64,000 bases of DNA, taken from positions 717,330-781,329 of the forward strand of contig JAUPFP010000064.1 in the NCBI GenBank assembly GCA_036925085.1, in the 5' to 3' direction. Made by a program: the position numbers and the translations under genes. The number at the start of each line of letters is the position of its first letter. The stretch's first letter is position 1. Under the pieces are notes generated by a model. That model made no database searches, was not told the origin of the DNA, and worked only from the letters and a program-made list of their open reading frames with translations. Shown here piece after piece: positions 49,563 to 59,116 of the stretch. Source of the stretch: Brachycybe producta. Lineage: Eukaryota; Arthropoda; Diplopoda; Playtdesmida; Andrognathidae.

Positions 49563-51586
49563 CCTTAAAATTTCCATAAAGCTTTTACGTTCACGGAAAA
49601 TGCATCTTTAACAACTCAACGAGGAAAATGCACCATTAACAATTGATTGTCTAACAATTGAACGTAAATGAAATTTACCCATTTAAAATTCAACGTCATC
49701 ATAATTGAACGCCACCAACTCAGCGTCAACACAATTCTTCGTTCAGCAATAATTATTGATTACAGGTAAAATTCGTTTTTAATATAACTCGTCTGTGTAA
49801 TTGAACGTCAACAACTGATCGTTCACAATTTAACATGAATCAATTTAACGTCTAAAAACTCAATGCGGACACAATTGAACGTCATTAGCTCGTATTAATG
49901 CAAAATCTCATATCTTGATAAAAAAAATAGTAAATCCTATTTTATATATACATTTTTTTAAAAATTAAAATAGTATTTGCATTCTGTATAAAACTAAACT
50001 TTCAAGCATCCATATTGTGTATACAACGTATGTAGATGCAGCATGTACAGTATGTTTGCTTTGACAAATTACTAGCAATAACTCTGAATGGGTGTTGTTT
50101 CTGTTTTGTCATGGTGGAACAACACCCAATCAACATGAACTGTTGGGGGTAATTTAATGGTTATAGGCTCATCACGGTGAGCACTGAGCAAAAAGTGAGC
50201 ATGTGTACAGGAGTTATAATAGTGATAGGTGTCAACAGTGGCGTAGGCAGCTTTGGGTTATGGGGGGGGGGGTGTTTTAAATTTTTAACCCCTCCCCTTT
50301 CACAGGCAGTTAGAAATCGGGGAGAACTTCAGTTGGCTCCGCCCTTTTTATGACGACCGGCAACTTCTAATTGGTTGGTTATGTAGTCTGACGTCACATG
50401 CTCCGCCCTTTTCAACGTCGAACCACACAACACACCAATTAGAAGTTGCCGGACGTCATAAGTAGGGCGGAGCCAACTTCTGTTTGTCCCGATTTCAATT
50501 ACCTGTTCACCTTTCTCAGCAGCAATTTGGTAACATTATAAAACAGCATTGCGCTGAACCTAACTATGTAAATAATTGGTTACTGATTCTTACACTTGCA
50601 CCCCTATCTAAAGATCACTAAGATCACAATATTGTCTGTATGTCAGTAATTGCTGAGGGAAAAACATTTTTTTTTGGGGAAAAAATTTTTCGAATGAAAT
50701 GGGGGGGGGGGTTTGTTGTCCTTGATAGGAGTGGCCAAAACCATTGGTTTGGTGAGTCACGTGTGGCTCAGTTATGTGGCACAAGGTGCCAAACTTGCTC
50801 TTTGGCTAAAAGCGGCACGCAACTTTGTTCCCATGTTATAGTGACAAAATTGGAAACTACTTCAAAGCCGTTTTTTCTATGTTGTGCAAAGTGTGGAACA
50901 CCTAAGTGTTAACATGGAAAAGTTTTATTTTTACTAAACGTTTCGTCATATCTAGATAATGGTCAAAGGTGAATGAACAAAGACTAGCACGTGTCTATAA
51001 GATAAGATGGCATCAATGGACATCCGGGACATGTCACCGTTGTATGACGTGTAGTAGGAACTGTACGTATCAGCTGCAAACGATTTTGTGTAAGCCTGCA
51101 ATAGCGAGAAGCGAAAAAAATAAGCAATTTGTGTAACATGGATGAATAGACCTACTAGGCGTAGTAGGCGTTCAAAAGTGATGGTGCATTGTATGTTTTT
51201 GTGCTTCTGGGAAGGGCGTAACAGTATGACAAGGACAGTGCCGGATCTAGGAATTTCTCATGGGGGGTCCAATTAGAATACTGGGGTACAGATTTACAAT
51301 AACGTGGCTCCGCCCTTTTTATGACGACTGGCAACTTCTAATTGGTTGGTTATTTAGTCTGACGTCACATGCTTCGCCCTTTTCAACGTCAAACCACCCA
51401 ACAAACCTGGACATGCAATTAAGGATGTAGATTTTTAAACGCAGCCTATTGGCTATAGCTACAACTTCACAATTGCTCAACGTATAATAGTACATCTGTT
51501 TTTGTCAATTATAAGCTATTGTAAAGTCTGTTGTGTTTCAATTGCACATGCAAGAAAGTTCTTTTTAGTAGTTGTGTTGCTAATGG

Positions 51587-52883
51587 CTACCCACACAGCA
51601 CAATGATATCCAAAGGATGTATTCAACGTCCAGGCAATACATCCTGAGGATATCCATGAATATCCTTTCTACATTTAGTGCATGTCCCCTGGATGTCCCA
51701 CTTGAGGAAGTATGTACGACATCCAAGATGGATCTTCATTGGATGTCTACTCTGGATTGTAACACCCTGTAATTCGTGATCCCGCCAAAACCATAGCCCG
51801 GGGGTAAACAACTCTCAACTGTCCCTCCCTCCCCTCTGACTCACCTTTCTGACTCATACCCAAGTGGCAGATTAATACACGTAGGACCATGGTCACTTGG
51901 ACCTGGTTACACCTCGCAGGTGTACACAGGTCCAAGGTATAAAAGGGCCATGTTTCTCTTTGTAGTTAGTTCTTGTCCTTGCCTAAATTGTATTACGTTG
52001 ATCTTATCCGTACCACATCATGGGCATGAGGACACACCGTTAGTATTCATAGTTCGTCTTTGTATTCTGTGTTTCCATACGAAGATGAATAAAGCGTTAT
52101 GACAAGAAACAGCGTGATCTTTGTGTATTAAGTAAGCAACTTCTCTTCAGAGGCCGGAGACTACATAAGGCAGGAGGTATACGATTCCGAAGCAGCTACA
52201 ACATCTTCTCCTGTTGGCATACCGAAAGGGAAAGATGTATATCAGCATCGACCGGAAGAGAGAGGGATGGCCGACACCCTGCTGCATAGATTTCACCCCC
52301 ATGCAGGAGGATAACCACAGTCCATCTCCATCCAACTCTCTCTGCAACTCGAATCTTCTCCGCACGGGCACCGCGTGATGCAGAGAAGAAACGAGTTACA
52401 GAAAATGTCATCTACAGGTTGGTAAAACAAAATGGTCGATGTCAAAAGCTCACACTTGTATAAGCAGTTGTTATACATATCCATAAGACATCTTGTGGAT
52501 ATCTTCTAAAATGAATATTTAATATTCAGAAGATGTCCTTTAGATATCATAACAATGTACACTTTTGATATTCACAGGATGTCCTCTGGACATGCTGTGG
52601 TACATACATAAAATTAGTGTAATATTTAAATCATTATGACATAATTAGTTACATATTTTATTATAACCTTAAGATTCATTAATAATGATAAAATTAAGTA
52701 AAAAATTTAAAAATTTGATTTTTTTGATGACATCAGTGGGATGTCTTAAGGATGTCCAAATTATCCCAGGATGGCTTGGACTTATTGTGGACATAACAGG
52801 ACATTCTGTGGATATTTTGTGCTTTGTGGGGGTAGTAATGGGAGGAATAGAAGCACTAGAAGCATGTTGCAGTTCTAAAGTTT
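51587..52883. mobile_element. TIR element with nested LTR, unit 3 copy
   Basis: Copy of 26355-27651; LTR at 51758-52286. Confidence 0.65.
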
Positions 52884-53250
52884 TTTTAGTAGTTGTGTTG
52901 CTAATGGGACCAATAGGAGCAGTTTCCTGTGGCACCAGTTTCCTTCAAATCGTATTTCCATTTTAAAAATATTATTTCCAAGTTTATTGATTAATACCCG
53001 CAATTTTATATTAGTTAGCAAATCAACCAGAAAAAGGCACTTCCAGTAAGAAGAAACTTTTGAGTCTTGATAAGACGTATTTTTTGGCGAAAATATTTTT
53101 TTTGGGCATTAAAGTTTTTTGCTCTCTTTGCCAAACACCTAGCTACACAGTCTTTATCCAGACCGAAATGCTAGTGTGAATCCAACTTTTTATTGAAAAT
53201 GCATTTTTTCGGTTGCCTTACTAACTAAATAATATACAATTATTACTTAT

Positions 53251-53893
53251 TGTGACACCCTGTAGAAACAGAAGGTGAAACACTCAAGCCAAAATTCAGT
53301 CTTGACAGTATGGCACCCCTTGGTGCACAGATGTTCGGACTTGGGTGGCCCGAATTCCAGAGAATTCGTGGAACCAAGTCCGACCGTGAGAAAATTGGGA
53401 ATAAGTCCCGAAAATATTTCTTCTTATGATTTAGTATCCCCGGCCCAGGGCAATGATTGGCCCAGTTGGTCAATCATTAAGCCCTGAGGTGACAGTTGCC
53501 CCTCCCAGGAGACCGGACCAGTGAGCCTGAGACTTGAGTGTGAGGGCAGTCAGTCTTGAGATTTCAAAGAGTAAACTAGGACAGTCAGAAGAGATAATTC
53601 AAACTAGTAAGTTGGAACTACTCAGAGTTCTAAAGAATTAAGTCTGACTTAGAGAAAAACAGTAATGTAAAGAGTGTTATCAAGAATGTAATAGAGAGCT
53701 AGTAAAGAGACATTTTATAATACATAAACCTGTGTAAGTGTTGTGTATTTGAACTATATTGGGTTTCTGTACTCCTAAAATAGAGGAGTATCCAGCAGAA
53801 GGCACTCAGACACAGCCTGAGTCCCTCTGCCTGGAGCCTCCAGCAATCCAATGAAAAGGACTAGAGTTACTTTGGCATCGTCACGCCCTATAT
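53251..53893 (+). mobile_element. Solo LTR-like element, unit 3 copy
   Basis: Copy of 1948-2590 and 28019-28661. Confidence 0.65.
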
Positions 53894-55452
53894 CTTAAAG
53901 ATCCCTAATTAAAACAACATTCTATAGAAAAACGCGACCCCCTATAGACTTAATGCTACTGCTTATCAGGACGATATCTTTGTATTAAGGGGTGGGACTA
54001 GGAGGAAAAAGGGCCCAAGCCCTGTGGTATGACCCAGACAGGATATTGGCATCATCAGCTGTAGAGAACTGGGTCAACCCTCTGTAGGACAGTAAAGAGG
54101 GGTGACAATTAAAGTTCTATGCCATCTCTAGAAAAAACAAACGAGCCAGGATTGCTCCCGGACTTATCGTTTCAATATTAGCATACTTTATTACTTTAGG
54201 AAGTTTTCTGCTCAATGTAGTCATTTTCATAATTAGCCTTCGTTACTTGCTCGCCTATGAAACAGATATGCGAGCCCCCTTTGCCATTTCACATCATTGT
54301 GTACGTGGCAGAAGTTTTGAAAAGAAATTTAGGACAAAAGTATGACAAAAAGGGGTGATAACAAAACAATGAAAAAACCCTTTTATTTAAAATGTTGAAA
54401 ACATTAATTTGTTATTACCACTTTTGGATCTGACAAAATAACACAATCCTAAATTTCTCATTAATTCTTCTGACGTCACAAGCTTTCTATAAGGTTATAC
54501 ATAATTTGTATGAAAAGTACTTGCACCTGGTGAACCTAACGGCTTACACTTGCTTCACTATAAATATATAGAAACAAAGTGATTTGAACCACCTACACAA
54601 GTTTCATGAGTTCTATAAAAGCAGAAGTATCATATAGCTCTTTTTTTAAACTAACACGTTATCAGCCAAACTTACTCTTTTTGAAACTGATTGAAATGAT
54701 GACGTATAATTTTCACTATTTTTCTCGTTATTTTTTCTTATTTTTGAAGTTATTGGTTTTTTTCTTATGTTTCTTATCTGTTTCCATGACGTCAATGGTA
54801 AGAGAATTAATTAACTCTTATTAATTATACATTATTAGGCAACCAGCAGTATGATTTCTTGACAATAAATATGATTTATGATTTAATGATACTAATAATA
54901 ATAATATGACGTGATAATAAATCTTAACATTAATTTTCTTTACAAAACAAGTCTTAAAAGAATTTTAAAAAAGCAATTTTAAAAATCGTAATAAAATTCA
55001 AATTTTATAATTTTTATTCAAATTACGATTTTTTTTTAAACAAAATAAAATATTTTTTTTTAGGAAATACAAAATTAATCTTAACATACAATAATGAAAA
55101 TACGCTTTTTGAACCCTTGCAGCAAGCATAAGGCCGCTGTCACACGAGAATATGTGTATGCAGGGGGGGGGGGGGGTGCAGATAAGCAAAATGAGCCGTG
55201 ATTGGTTGAAGATGGATGATGTCACTCAGGGGTCTAGCTGCTTGGGCACAGCCTCCTATTATAGGAGGCTATGACTTGGGAGTTGAAATGAAAACATTGT
55301 TTTTTTACTTAATTTAGCTTGTTTTTTGTGTGGTTGGTGATTTCAAATAAAGTGGAGTTCTATTTGATTGGAAATATTTTTGTTTTAAAAGGCTACACCG
55401 CAAAATTACTTCGAAAAATCTCCACAAAGAACACTAGCATCGTTTTTCTATT

Positions 55453-56033
55453 GAACCCATAGAAATACACAATCGTGGCAATACTTTATTTTTCATATTA
55501 ATTTTAAAGGTAATTTTAAAAGTTATGGTTCAAAGTGCAATATATACCTTAAATATATGCTGATCAAGTGATATAATGACAAACAATTGGAAAGTGCGGT
55601 TTTATTTTTAAAAACTATTTTAAAATCGCGAATTTCTAACTCTTATGTTAAACTCCATTGAGTACGCCCAAATAAGAAAAACATACATTAAAATGCTCGT
55701 ATAAATACGTAAAAATAATTTGAAACAACCAGAAAAAAATTCATCGCATATGTGAATGTGCTGAGTTCACTGTGGTTTACTTGTGGTTTTTAAAATTATT
55801 TTACGAGCATTTTCATGGATTTTTTTTCTTGCGGGCGCATACTCAATGGAGTTTAACATAAGTTAGTAATTCACGATTTTGAAATACTTTTTAAAAATAG
55901 AAAAACAATTACCAATTTTTTATCATTCTACCACTAGTTCAGCATATAATTAAGGTGCAAATTGCACATTTAACCATCAAAATTGACAACTTTAAATATG
56001 AAAAATTAAACATATTGCTGCAAGTGTATTTTA
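55453..56033. mobile_element. Foldback element, unit 3 copy
   Basis: Copy of 4150-4730, ending about 80 bp before the Polinton. Confidence 0.75.
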
Positions 56034-56113
56034 AAAATTAATCAGGTATCCCTATGGAACTTAACGTAAAGTACGTACAACATACGATTTTAAACGTTAT
56101 TAAAAATAGGAAG

Positions 56114-56119
56114 GACCTT
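56114..56119. repeat. Predicted 6-bp target duplication GACCTT
   Basis: GACCTT is the last hexamer shared with the empty sites at 4810-4815 and 30881-30886. Polintons make 6-bp duplications, so a second GACCTT followed by TTCAAAATTT should flank the right end, outside the window. Confidence 0.75.
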
Positions 56120-56260
56120 AGTAGTATAGGAAAAGTCATTTCTGCACCACTTTTCTCCATAGACTACTATGGTGACCTCATTTCGAGCTCCGCATTCCAA
56201 TCTCCCATAGACTCTCATTGAGTCATTTCTGCACCACTCGTTTTAAGGCCAACCAGTTTA
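56120..56260 (+). repeat. Left terminal region (TIR) of the Polinton
   Basis: Begins AGTAGTATAGGAAAAGTCAT. The 18-mer AGTCATTTCTGCACCACT occurs twice in direct orientation (56134-56151 and 56221-56238), and ATAGACTACTATGG at 56160 echoes the terminus. The inverted partner is beyond the window, so the TIR length cannot be measured. Confidence 0.7.
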
Positions 56261-56528
56261 TAAGCTATAGAGACATAGATATGTTATAATGCTTCATCAT
56301 AAGAAAAAAAACTTTGACCCAGTTTTTTTTTGCTTCTCAGAGAAAGAAGTTTAAAACTTCTAGATGCCACCTACTGTGATGATAAAGAAACTTGTTTTCA
56401 CGACTTTGTTTTGTATATAGAAGGTGAGAAGCTTTAATTCATACTATGCATATATATATATGAAGGCCAACCACTTTTATACTTTTTAATGTTAGTTGTG
56501 CTTAGCTTTTACGAATAAGGTGTTCAAC
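56261..56528 (+). promoter_or_regulatory. Upstream region of the Bcl-2-like gene
   Basis: No ORF. A TATA-rich run (ATATATATAT, about 56450-56461) lies about 70 bp before the ATG and may serve as the core promoter. Nothing else stands out. Confidence 0.35.
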
Positions 56529-57086
56529 ATGCAGGAATCTACTAAAATTGCCATTGATGTGTATCATATAGCCAAACAATCGCACGAAACCATGAATTCC
56601 AACTTTTCACGAACAATTTACAAACTCGCCGAACAAGCTCGAAATAAGGATATTCAAGCTTTCGAATCCATAGCAACAACTTTAAAAACTGTGTCACATT
56701 TGAACCAAGAATTAACCTTCTTGTTGGACGAAATTTATCGAGGATCACCATCATTCGGTAAAATTATAGTGACTTACGCACTCGTCCTCCAACTGGCAAG
56801 ATCCGGATTCGAGGAAGCAACGGCAGTGCATATTGGTGAATACGTGTTCAAGTCATCGGCATCGTGGCTTCGAGATAATGGATCATGGACTGCGATGCAG
56901 GATGTCTACGCAACACCTACCAACACTCCGAGTAACGTTATTCATGTGGTTCCGCAATTACTGATGATTAGCACTTTGTTATATTTATTAATAAAATGTT
57001 ACATGCTCAAATTTTTTGCAGTATTGTTTCATTTCTTTATAATAACTCATGACACTTCTGCATTCCACAGACCTCTGCCTGCTTAG
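56529..57086 (+). CDS. Bcl-2-like apoptosis regulator of a Polinton
   Basis: 185 codons from ATG 56529. The fold signature is helical throughout. Residues about 68-90 (EIYRGSPSFGKIIVTYALVL) match the BH1 pattern of Bcl-2 proteins, in which SFGKII stands for the family NWGRIV. Residues 113-127, WLRDNGSWTAMQDVY, are a clear BH2 (family: WIQxNGGWxxFVxLY). A hydrophobic segment at about 142-172 would anchor the protein in the outer mitochondrial or ER membrane, as in anti-apoptotic members. A BH3 is not convincing (possibly within 40-58), which with the anchor favours an inhibitor over a killer; that is inference. Bcl-2 homologues occur in many DNA viruses and have been reported in adintoviruses. 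It converges on the RING gene; its last 12 codons form one arm of a hairpin. An upstream in-frame non-ATG extension exists, but ATG 56529 is the natural start. Confidence 0.8.
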   Translation: MQESTKIAIDVYHIAKQSHETMNSNFSRTIYKLAEQARNKDIQAFESIATTLKTVSHLNQELTFLLDEIYRGSPSFGKIIVTYALVLQLARSGFEEATAVHIGEYVFKSSASWLRDNGSWTAMQDVYATPTNTPSNVIHVVPQLLMISTLLYLLIKCYMLKFFAVLFHFFIITHDTSAFHRPLPA

Positions 57087-57137
57087 GGATAGCAAACTTG
57101 GTATCCCAAGGCAGGCAGAGGTCTGTTGCAGAAGTGT
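57052..57137. other. Strong hairpin between two convergent genes
   Basis: ACACTTCTGCA...CAGACCTCTGCCTGC...GGGATA is answered by TATCCC...GGCAGGCAGAGGTCTG...TGCAGAAGTGT: about 37 paired positions with a loop of about 10. The left arm contains the end of the Bcl-2-like ORF (stop 57084-57086). It separates the 3' ends of the plus and minus genes and may take part in termination or RNA stability of both. Confidence 0.75.
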
Positions 57138-57161
57138 TCAATATATAAAAGAACTTCAGGT

Positions 57162-57167
57162 TTTATT
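57162..57167 (-). terminator. AATAAA for the RING gene
   Basis: TTTATT on the plus strand, that is AATAAA on the minus strand, 12 bp after the stop of the RING gene. Confidence 0.6.
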
Positions 57168-57178
57168 TTAGATGATAT

Positions 57179-57793
57179 TCATTGAATTGGCAATAAGTCT
57201 GTTAAGGGTTGGTAAACATCAATTACATTTGAAATGGGGTTTCTACACACTGGGCATAAAAAACTTTCCATTTCTAATAACGTTGTTGTACATGCCTTAC
57301 AGGCAGCTTGATGCTTACAAGGGTCAAATACAACCCGTGCACCCTTCACTAAACAAATAGTACAATATTTGATAGTGGCCGTTTCTTCATCATCGTAGGG
57401 TAGTAGTTTCTCCAGAAGTTCTTCTTTTCGGCTTACAGGTGGATTTCCCATCAGCTGGAGGAGAATTTCACTATCGGTCGTGTCATCTGCAGTTGCAATT
57501 TCATTATTTTTTTTTAAATTTTTTTACGACCAATCTAATTACTTACTGGAGTCATCGAGATAGACAATTGGATGTCTATTAACTGCAGCACTTCTAGTAG
57601 AGGCATTCGAGGCAGTTTCAGGCTCCGTTTCAGAATCAGATGCAATGTCTACAAATGGAATACATGAATTATAAGAAGACATAGTTGCATCATGCCCAAC
57701 CAAGGTTTGACAATAGACTCGGGAATTATCATGCTCCGAAAAATTAACATTAGGTATGAGAAATAGTGTTAACGGGGACCAGACATGGTACAT
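57179..57793 (-). CDS. Spliced RING-finger (IAP/MULAN-type) protein
   Basis: Two exons: 57793-57547 and 57486-57179, separated by a 60-bp intron with donor GTAAGT and acceptor TTGCAACTGCAG. Exon 1 leaves one base and exon 2 starts with two, so the frame is kept; the product is 184 aa. The N-terminal half is Ser/Thr/Glu-rich and acidic (SDSETEPETASNAS). The C-terminal half has a complete C3HC4 RING: C-x2-C-x11-C-x-H-x3-C-x2-C-x11-C-x2-C, from CTIC to CPVC, the compact form found at the C-terminus of IAP, MULAN and related E3 ligases. No BIR domain is visible in either exon. Expected role: ubiquitin ligase acting on host death or immune factors (inference). ATG 57793 is the first in frame; ATG at about 57682 is an alternative. 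It is transcribed towards the Bcl-2-like gene and away from a region with p53-family sites. Confidence 0.82.
57487..57546 (-). other. 60-bp intron in the RING gene
   Basis: Minus strand GTAAGTAATT...CAACTGCAG, with an A/T-rich tract in between. Both flanking ORFs would otherwise end or start arbitrarily, and splicing joins an acidic linker to the RING in frame. Confidence 0.8.
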
Positions 57794-57828
57794 CCTCAGG
57801 AGTATTTCAGTAGGACAGATTAGACAGA

Positions 57829-57835
57829 TGAGTCA
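57829..57835. promoter_or_regulatory. AP-1-type site TGAGTCA
   Basis: Exact TGAGTCA about 36 bp upstream of the RING ATG at 57793. Short motif; supported only by position. Confidence 0.35.
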
Positions 57836-57894
57836 TCATGTCTATACATGTGTTCATAAGTTCATGATTTAGACACACCCTTTGGACCACATCA

Positions 57895-57954
57895 AGGCGT
57901 GTTTGAACAAGACTACACATGTCTGAACATGCTTATTCTTGTTTTGTCAAGGCT
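57895..57954. promoter_or_regulatory. Tandem p53-family half-sites in 10-bp register
   Basis: Against the decamer RRRCWWGYYY, six adjacent blocks score: AGGCGTGTTT 9, GAACAAGACT 9, ACACATGTCT 9, GAACATGCTT 10, ATTCTTGTTT 8, TGTCAAGGCT 7. Five have a perfect CWWG core (CAAG, CATG, CATG, CTTG, CAAG) spaced exactly 10 bp. The middle pair, 57915-57934, is a zero-spacer full site at 19 of 20. It lies between the divergent RING gene (-) and the TATA/leader unit (+). The binding factor would be p53, p63 or p73 of the host; no experiment is implied. Confidence 0.6.
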
Positions 57955-58001
57955 GAGATTTATTTACACCCCTTGGAAACAAGAATGGAATAAGCTAAGG
58001 G

Positions 58002-58078
58002 GTATAAGTACTTGGAGAAACGTATACGCTATGGCAAGATCTACTCATTACCCGAAGCCTCGGATTTCACGGCATTAG
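58002..58078 (+). promoter_or_regulatory. TATA box and short leader exon
   Basis: GTATAAGT at 58002-58009 would place the start of transcription near 58030. A consensus donor follows at 58079 (CATTAG-GTATGT). Two acceptors downstream, TTTCCAG (ending 58136) and TTTACTCAG (ending 58702), each leave AATG, so the AUG is one base into the exon. This fits an untranslated leader spliced alternatively to two small genes. A 15-codon frame from ATG 58031 ends in TAG exactly at the donor. Confidence 0.5.
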
Positions 58079-58137
58079 GTATGTTTTTTCTTTTCTCGGT
58101 TTGATTCAGCCTTATGAATGAAAAATTAATTTCCAGA

Positions 58138-58674
58138 ATGCCTATTTTCGGCAATATATCCACCGTTATTGATTGTGATGGATTTCAAATTGGAAGTGAT
58201 TTTTACATTAAGGAATTGGGATACTATACTATCGGTGATCCACACCCGCATAATATGTTTATTCGACTTCCTCAAAATAGACTGTTTACTGAAAAGGATG
58301 TCAGAACAATGTAATTCGTGACGGCACATATTCATGGTCTTTCTTATAGAAATGATATTGATGATGTCGCATTTTCAACATTTCTGAATGTTTTACGTAG
58401 CTTGTATACGCATGCCTCTGAGAAAAATTCAAATGCCTTATTTGCTTATAAGGGGGGCACTGTGGAAAAAAATGTATTAATGAAATTAAATATTCCTAGC
58501 ATAAACCTCGAGAAACTAGGCCTTTGTATGAAATATGAGAATTTACTGACAATCTTTGGCCCTCAAGAAGTTGACTATACGTGTAGTCGTCATAAAAAAC
58601 GGAGAAATGGAATAGCACATTGTGCAAAAAATGAGGCTTATATTTTTGGATTATGGATACAAAAACAGAAATAA
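58138..58674 (+). pseudogene. Conserved mobile-element protein of unknown function, broken by TAA
   Basis: One reading frame from ATG 58138 (MPIFGN; one base after the acceptor) to the stop at 58674, interrupted by a single in-frame TAA at 58312-58314. The parts before and after belong together: the N-part has the DCDGFQIGSDFYIKELGYY type start, and the C-part has an HGLSYRND stretch and ends in a Cys/His-rich segment (C-x2-H-x8-HCAKNE), the pattern I know from a family common in invertebrate mobile elements and Polintons. Function is not established. Start at 58114 is also open. Either this copy is inactivated or the stop is read through; a 39-bp intron that would remove it would also remove conserved residues. 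Confidence 0.6.
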
Positions 58675-58703
58675 GCTAATATGTACAATTTATTTTACTC
58701 AGA

Positions 58704-59072
58704 ATGTTGTATACGCCAACGGATTTTCCTGGTATTCGCGCGCAAGCTCGTGATGCGATAAAAACCATGATAAAATTACCAGGTTGGAATAAAGCGTGTG
58801 CTGACTGTGTTCATCAAGACGAACTCCTAAAAGCGGGTGATGGAAGTCAAGTTCCGACACATTTTTGTACGATGTATCCCGAGGAATACGAAAGGAAAAA
58901 AATAAATGATTTATTCGAGAGTGTGAATGTCTTATTTGTGTTAAACCGCTGGATCGAATATGCCAAACCGATTAGAAGCGTCATCATTCAAGGAATTTTG
59001 TATCTGATCGACCATTGGTTAGAATATGAGTGGCGATGTGAAATTTTCAAAGCTTGTACTAATACTGAATAA
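58704..59072 (+). CDS. Small Polinton protein, unrecognised
   Basis: 122 codons from ATG 58704, one base after a good splice acceptor (TTTTACTCAG). Cysteines at about 32 and 35 (ACADCVHQDE) and 55 (THFC) could bind a metal. The C-terminal half is predicted helical with Trp and Tyr (NRWIEYAK, DHWLEYEWR). I do not recognise a family. The stop TAA is inside AATAAA (59068-59073), so the transcript may be polyadenylated right after the gene. This supports a separate small transcription unit from 58002 to about 59090. Confidence 0.55.
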   Translation: MLYTPTDFPGIRAQARDAIKTMIKLPGWNKACADCVHQDELLKAGDGSQVPTHFCTMYPEEYERKKINDLFESVNVLFVLNRWIEYAKPIRSVIIQGILYLIDHWLEYEWRCEIFKACTNTE

Positions 59073-59073
59073 A
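59068..59073 (+). terminator. AATAAA overlapping the stop codon
   Basis: AATAAA contains the TAA of the preceding gene; a candidate end for the leader transcription unit. Confidence 0.5.
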
Positions 59074-59116
59074 TATCACGTTATGTACTCATTCTCGTTA
59101 CATTCTTGAAGCTAAA

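Larger units (their letters stand above)
26046..51277. repeat. Tandem unit 2 of the 25-26 kb repeat
   Basis: This is the second complete copy, 25232 bp in the phase used here. It carries the same series of elements and the same LPPGWS gene as unit 1. Differences from unit 1: an intact TIR element with nested LTR at 26355-27651 (half lost in unit 1), a 12-bp in-frame deletion in the LPPGWS gene, a deletion at 44678 of the LTR present at 18903-19491 in unit 1, and one extra T in the gag remnant. Its first 4.8 kb match unit 3 more closely than unit 1, which suggests that units 2 and 3 separated most recently. Confidence 0.95.
51278..56119. repeat. Tandem unit 3, interrupted by a Polinton
   Basis: This copy matches 26046-30886 with an offset of 25232-25233 and only scattered substitutions. 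It stops matching exactly after GGACCTT at 56119, where the other two units continue with TTCAAAATTT. The break is the Polinton insertion. The rest of unit 3 should resume after the right end of that element, beyond the window. No gene is visible in this stretch. Confidence 0.95.

Noticed and set aside
56388..56397. Perfect p53 half-site upstream of the Bcl-2-like gene
   Set aside because: A single decamer with no neighbour in register is expected by chance many times in 64 kb.
58031..58078. 15-codon ORF as first coding exon
   Set aside because: It ends in TAG exactly at the donor and does not give a frame into either acceptor; the region fits an untranslated leader better.
58300..58352. Short intron removing the TAA at 58312
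   Set aside because: The only frame-keeping choice is 39 bp and would delete the HGLSYRN region that fits the family; a real stop is more likely.
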